Of a stretch of 64,000 nt of DNA, positions 60,972 to 64,000 are shown in pieces. The first letter of the stretch is position 1. Each line of letters begins with the position of its first letter. The DNA comes from Neobacillus cucumis. GTDB taxonomy: Bacteria; Bacillota; Bacilli; Bacillales_B; DSM-18226. Both the position numbers and the translations under genes were made by a program. The stretch spans positions 124,001 to 188,000 of the forward strand of contig NZ_JAEHGC010000008.1 of assembly GCF_016107705.1 (NCBI RefSeq). Reading direction: 5' to 3'. A model generated the notes under the pieces. That model did not search any database. It was given only the letters and a program-made list of their open reading frames with translations, and was not told the origin of the DNA.

Positions 60972-61510
60972 AGTTATTCCCCCTAAGTGAAAAAAGTGGA
61001 AATTCTCGCTTTTTATATTAGCATGAGCATCCAAATTCTTCAATATCTCTTCAATATCGTCCCCAAAGTAACTCATTATCCTATTAAATCTATTGTTTCC
61101 AAGTCTAATATGTTATTAATCTATACCATAATAGGTTCCTATATTAGGAAGGGTAAAGAATAGCAGAAGAAGCGGAGCGGTGGTTTCTTAAGACCGTTCA
61201 ATACAAATATATCTTAATTATTAAAACTAAACAGTTAAATTTTAAAATATTTTTTTAAATTTAACATTGAAAATAGAAAAGGTCCATTATATAATTTTCA
61301 TAAGGATAATTTTCAGATAATTCAGCGTATTATACATTATTCAATATATTGTATAATTTGAGGTATCTTAATAAAATGTTGTCCGAAGAAGGTATTGCAT
61401 TAAAAAGAGAAGTGCAAACAATTTATCGTAAAGGAGGATTTTTTAACCAAAATTTAGTTGGGATACAAAAGGACATTTTCAAAGTTATAAAAATGAGAGG
61501 TGGTAGAAAC
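60972..61510. other. Divergent regulatory gap, about 540 bp
   Basis: No gene with a convincing start was seen, although an open frame runs in phase into the PLP-enzyme gene from 61349. The gap is very AT-rich from 61200 to 61360. It holds the inverted repeat listed separately and, on the minus strand, the in-phase extension of the GntR frame to 61076. Confidence 0.4.
61329..61357 (+). promoter_or_regulatory. Inverted repeat at the PLP-enzyme promoter
   Basis: ATTATAC (61329-61335) and GTATAAT (61351-61357) are a 7-bp inverted repeat with 15 bases between; the right arm contains a TATAAT -10 sequence. A GntR-type operator overlapping the promoter is likely, leaving a leader of about 145 bases. 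Confidence 0.5.
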
Positions 61511-62731
61511 ATGAGCAATAGAAACTTTAAAGATATACAAGACGGTACAAAAGCTGTATGGGCAGGAGAAAAGGAATCTCTTGCTTACAATGCAACCCAA
61601 GTACCTGTGGTGCTTAGTGTAGCCTACAATTACGATGACGTGGATGAGTGGCAAGAAGTTGCTATCGGAAATAAACCTGGACATATTTACAATCGAATGA
61701 CAAATCCAACTGTACAAGCTTTTGAAGAAAAGGTACGAATTCTTGAGGGGGCGGAGGAAGCGATTGCTTTCTCATCGGGAATGGCTGCTATTAGCAGTAC
61801 TTTATATACCTTTTTAAGACCAGGCGACCGGGTAATATCCGTGAAAGATACATATGGAGGAACCAATAAAATCTTTACTGAATTTTTACCGAATATCGAT
61901 GTAGATGTAACGTTATGCAACACTGGAAATCATGAAGAAATTGAAGCTGAAGTGGCCAAAGGATGTAAGGTTTTATATTTGGAGTCTCCTACCAACCCTA
62001 CCATGAAAATTACGGATATTGAAAGAATGGTGAAAGCTGCAAAATCGATGGGGGCATTGGTGATAATAGACAATACTTTTGCTACTCCTATTAATCAAAA
62101 TCCAATTCAATTAGGAGTTGATATCGTCATCCATAGTGCCACTAAATTTTTAAGCGGGCATGCCGATGCGTTAGGGGGTGTGGTGTGCGGCTCCAAAGAA
62201 CTGATGAAAAGAGTGTATCACTATCGTGAAATTAATGGAGCAACCATGGACCCATGGTCAGCTTATCTGATTTTAAGAGGGATGAAAACGTTAAAACTTC
62301 GTGTCAGGCAACAAGAAAAGAGTGCAATGGTGATTGCAAAGTATTTGCAAAAGCAAAAACTTGTAGAAGCAGTTTATTATCCTGGATTAGAAACACACCC
62401 ACATCACCAAATTGCAAAGAAACAGATGAAGGGTTTTGGCGGAATATTAAGTTTTGTATTGAAAGATGAAATGAAGGCGATAAAAATTTTATTGCCAAAA
62501 TTACGGTATGCACACAAAGCTGGAAATCTTGGGGCTGTCGAAACAATATACGGACCGGCAAGAACGACCAGCCATGTTGAATGTACTCTTGAGGAACGTA
62601 AAGCTCTTGGTATTCCAGAGGGTTTGGTTCGTATCTCCGTAGGGATTGAAGATACAGAAGATCTTATTGCGGATTTAGAACAAGCTTTTTCCCTTTTAGA
62701 ATCGCAATTGCCTGTTAATAGCAGCAAGTGA
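61511..62731 (+). CDS. Cys/Met metabolism PLP-dependent enzyme (cystathionine gamma-synthase/lyase-like)
   Basis: The 406-residue fold-type I enzyme has YNRMTNPTVQAFEEKVRILEG near 60-80, SSGMAAISSTLYTFLRPGD near 90, DNTFATPINQNPIQLGVDIV near 184 and the PLP lysine in IHSATKFLSGHADALGG near 211. Members do gamma-synthesis or gamma-elimination on homoserine esters, cystathionine or methionine. ATG 61511 follows AGAGGTGG; the upstream in-phase frame is leader. Followed by a homoserine-dehydrogenase-like and an aldehyde-dehydrogenase gene, a catabolic role releasing homoserine or 2-oxobutyrate is likely but not proven. Confidence 0.85.
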   Translation: MSNRNFKDIQDGTKAVWAGEKESLAYNATQVPVVLSVAYNYDDVDEWQEVAIGNKPGHIYNRMTNPTVQAFEEKVRILEGAEEAIAFSSGMAAISSTLYTFLRPGDRVISVKDTYGGTNKIFTEFLPNIDVDVTLCNTGNHEEIEAEVAKGCKVLYLESPTNPTMKITDIERMVKAAKSMGALVIIDNTFATPINQNPIQLGVDIVIHSATKFLSGHADALGGVVCGSKELMKRVYHYREINGATMDPWSAYLILRGMKTLKLRVRQQEKSAMVIAKYLQKQKLVEAVYYPGLETHPHHQIAKKQMKGFGGILSFVLKDEMKAIKILLPKLRYAHKAGNLGAVETIYGPARTTSHVECTLEERKALGIPEGLVRISVGIEDTEDLIADLEQAFSLLESQLPVNSSK

Positions 62732-62759
62732 AAATATAACAATGGAAGAGGTATAAAGT

Positions 62760-63800
62760 ATGACACATAAAATTGCGTTGCTTGGTTTTGGTGTAGTTGG
62801 TCAAGGATTTGCAGAAATTTTAGAAGAAAAAGGTGAATTGTTACGCAGCGGACTTGGTTTTGATGCAAAAATTGTTGCGATTTCCGATTTTGTTAAGGGA
62901 TCTCTTTATCATCCAGAAGGCTTAGATATTGCTAAAGCATTACAAGCTGTAAAGGAAACAGGGAAACTTAATTGCTACCCGGAAAGCCCTGGTTTGGTAA
63001 GAGGATGGGATAGTTTTCAGACCATCCGTGAAAGTAATGCGGACACCGTTGTAGAAATTACTTTTACAGACGTAAAAACAGGCCAACCTGCCATCGATCA
63101 TTGTAAGGCAGCATTTGAAAGCGGAAAGAATGTAGTTATGAGTAATAAAGGTCCAGTTTCTTTAGCTTACCAAGAACTGATTGAGTTAGCTAGAAAGAAT
63201 CATGTTCGATGGGGCTTTGAAGGAACCGTCATGAGCGGAACACCTGCATTGAGAATGCCCCTCGTTGCATTGGCAGGAAATACTATTTCTGAAATACGTG
63301 GGATTTTAAATGGAACGACCAATTATATTTTAACCAAAATGGAAGAAGGCCTGAGTTATGAGGCGGCATTGGCTGAGGCACAAACTCTTGGCTATGCAGA
63401 GGCCGATCCTACAAGTGATGTCGAGGGGTATGATGCCCAATATAAAGCTACTATTCTAGCTAATATTGTCATGAACGTTCCGATGAAACGAGAAGAAGTA
63501 GAATGTGAAGGAATTAGTCATCTTACACTACAAGATATCCAATGGGCAAAATCTGAGGGTAAAAGGTGGAAACTTATTGCTAAATGTATAAAAGATGGTG
63601 ATAAAGTCATCGCACGGGTAGGTCCCGAAGCGATACCGATTACAGATCCTTTAGCTGGAGTCTCAGGTGCCCAAAATGCCATTACATATGATTGCGATTT
63701 AGCCGGTCCAATCACGCTTATTGGTGCCGGAGCCGGCCGAAAGGAAACCGGATTCTCTATTCTTATTGATTTAATTAATATTAGCCGCGGTCAATTGTAA
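62760..63800 (+). CDS. Homoserine dehydrogenase-like protein, ACT-less
   Basis: The 346-residue protein has the NAD(P) fold IALLGFGVVGQGFAEIL near 5-21, a catalytic domain with SNKGPVSLAYQEL near 127, GTVMSGTPALRMPLVALAGNTI near 158 and GILNGTTNYILTKMEEG near 182, and the catalytic acid/lysine block GYAEADPTSDVEGYDAQYKATILANI. It lacks the C-terminal ACT domain of biosynthetic Bacillus Hom (about 430), so it escapes threonine control. It interconverts homoserine and aspartate semialdehyde; with an aldehyde dehydrogenase next, the oxidative direction is likely. ATG 62760 follows GGAAGAGG. Confidence 0.85.
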   Translation: MTHKIALLGFGVVGQGFAEILEEKGELLRSGLGFDAKIVAISDFVKGSLYHPEGLDIAKALQAVKETGKLNCYPESPGLVRGWDSFQTIRESNADTVVEITFTDVKTGQPAIDHCKAAFESGKNVVMSNKGPVSLAYQELIELARKNHVRWGFEGTVMSGTPALRMPLVALAGNTISEIRGILNGTTNYILTKMEEGLSYEAALAEAQTLGYAEADPTSDVEGYDAQYKATILANIVMNVPMKREEVECEGISHLTLQDIQWAKSEGKRWKLIAKCIKDGDKVIARVGPEAIPITDPLAGVSGAQNAITYDCDLAGPITLIGAGAGRKETGFSILIDLINISRGQL

Positions 63801-63856
63801 TCTTTTACACTATTAACTTACAAAATGAAAAATTAGTTATATGAGGTGGTTACACA

Positions 63857-64000
63857 ATGACATTTATAGAGACACAGACAAAAGAAAATAAGATGTTTCT
63901 AGCTGGAAAGTGGGTATCCCGATCCAAAAGCATTAAAGTCTTCGACCCCCAAGATAATCGTTTAATCGCAACTGTCCCTGCCGCTAATGAGGAAGATGTA
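63857..64000 (+). CDS. Aldehyde dehydrogenase, N-terminal fragment
   Basis: ATG 63857, 7 bases after GAGGTGG, opens a frame that runs off the window after 48 residues. It contains MFLAGKWVSRSKSIKVFDP and then NRLIATVPAANEEDV, the first beta hairpin shared by NAD(P)-dependent aldehyde dehydrogenases. In this operon it could oxidise aspartate semialdehyde to aspartate. Only the family can be claimed from the visible part. Confidence 0.75.
   Translation, partial: MTFIETQTKENKMFLAGKWVSRSKSIKVFDPQDNRLIATVPAANEEDV

Noticed and set aside
62404..62868. A 154-codon minus-strand frame across the PLP-enzyme/homoserine-dehydrogenase junction
   Set aside because: Overlaps two conserved genes and lacks a ribosome site.
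1..64000. CRISPR array, transposase, integrase, tRNA or rRNA genes
   Set aside because: No regularly spaced repeats, no transposase or integrase motifs, and no tRNA or rRNA signature sequences were seen on reading both strands.

Overview
The window reads as chromosomal DNA of a low-GC Gram-positive rod of the Bacillaceae. Strong AGGAGG-type ribosome sites, frequent GTG/TTG starts, an argCJBD-carAB-argF operon, CcpA-type cre boxes and SigL (sigma-54) promoters all point that way. No rRNA, tRNA, phage, insertion sequence or CRISPR array was seen. The species cannot be named from this sequence alone.

Region 1 (1-12.6 kb) is a mixed stretch: a glycosyltransferase tail, galU, the NAD(P)HX repair enzyme nnr, a UvrC-like GIY-YIG protein, ynfA, a methyltransferase, an EamA exporter, a RidA protein, a DinB protein, hemY/cgoX, an N-acetylglucosamine-type PTS gene behind a structured leader, and two unknown membrane or secreted genes, one frameshifted in an A8 run. 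Several genes here lack a conventional start codon.

Region 2 (12.2-18.1 kb) has a hidden 32-residue reverse-strand gene, then a sigma-54 operon (APC permease, YtcJ-like amidohydrolase, N-carbamoylputrescine-amidase-like nitrilase), DoxX, and a membrane protein with HELGH.

Region 3 (18.1-29.3 kb) is a catabolic cluster: MFS organic-anion transporter, Zn-dehydrogenase, ThDP enzyme, HMG-CoA-lyase-like protein, CoA-acylating aldehyde dehydrogenase, TIM-barrel protein, LacI regulator, then shikimate kinase and type I dehydroquinase. Six copies of the palindrome TTAGATCGATCTAA stand at its promoters. The chemistry suggests hydroxy acid to oxo acid to aldehyde to acyl-CoA to acetyl-CoA. This is the best candidate for an undescribed system.

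Region 4 (29.3-45.1 kb) joins a peptide ABC transporter, a GntR/FCD regulator with three ATTGTATCCAAT boxes, L-2-hydroxyglutarate oxidase, glutarate hydroxylase (CsiD/GlaH), a GNAT protein, a PAS-AAA sigma-54 activator and a sigma-54-driven gabP-gabT-gabD operon. Together these can carry GABA and 5-aminovalerate to succinate, and glutarate through L-2-hydroxyglutarate to 2-oxoglutarate. The gene set matches E. coli csiD-lhgO-gabDTP-csiR, but with sigma-54 control.

Region 5 (45.1-60.0 kb) holds an ammonium transporter coupled to a small coiled-coil gene, a DUF4395 protein, and the full arginine set argC-J-B-D-carA-carB-argF-argG-argH behind an ARG-box promoter. Region 6 (60.0-64.0 kb) has a GntR regulator divergent from a Cys/Met-metabolism PLP enzyme, a homoserine-dehydrogenase-like gene and the start of an aldehyde dehydrogenase, possibly a homoserine or thioether catabolic operon that runs off the window.
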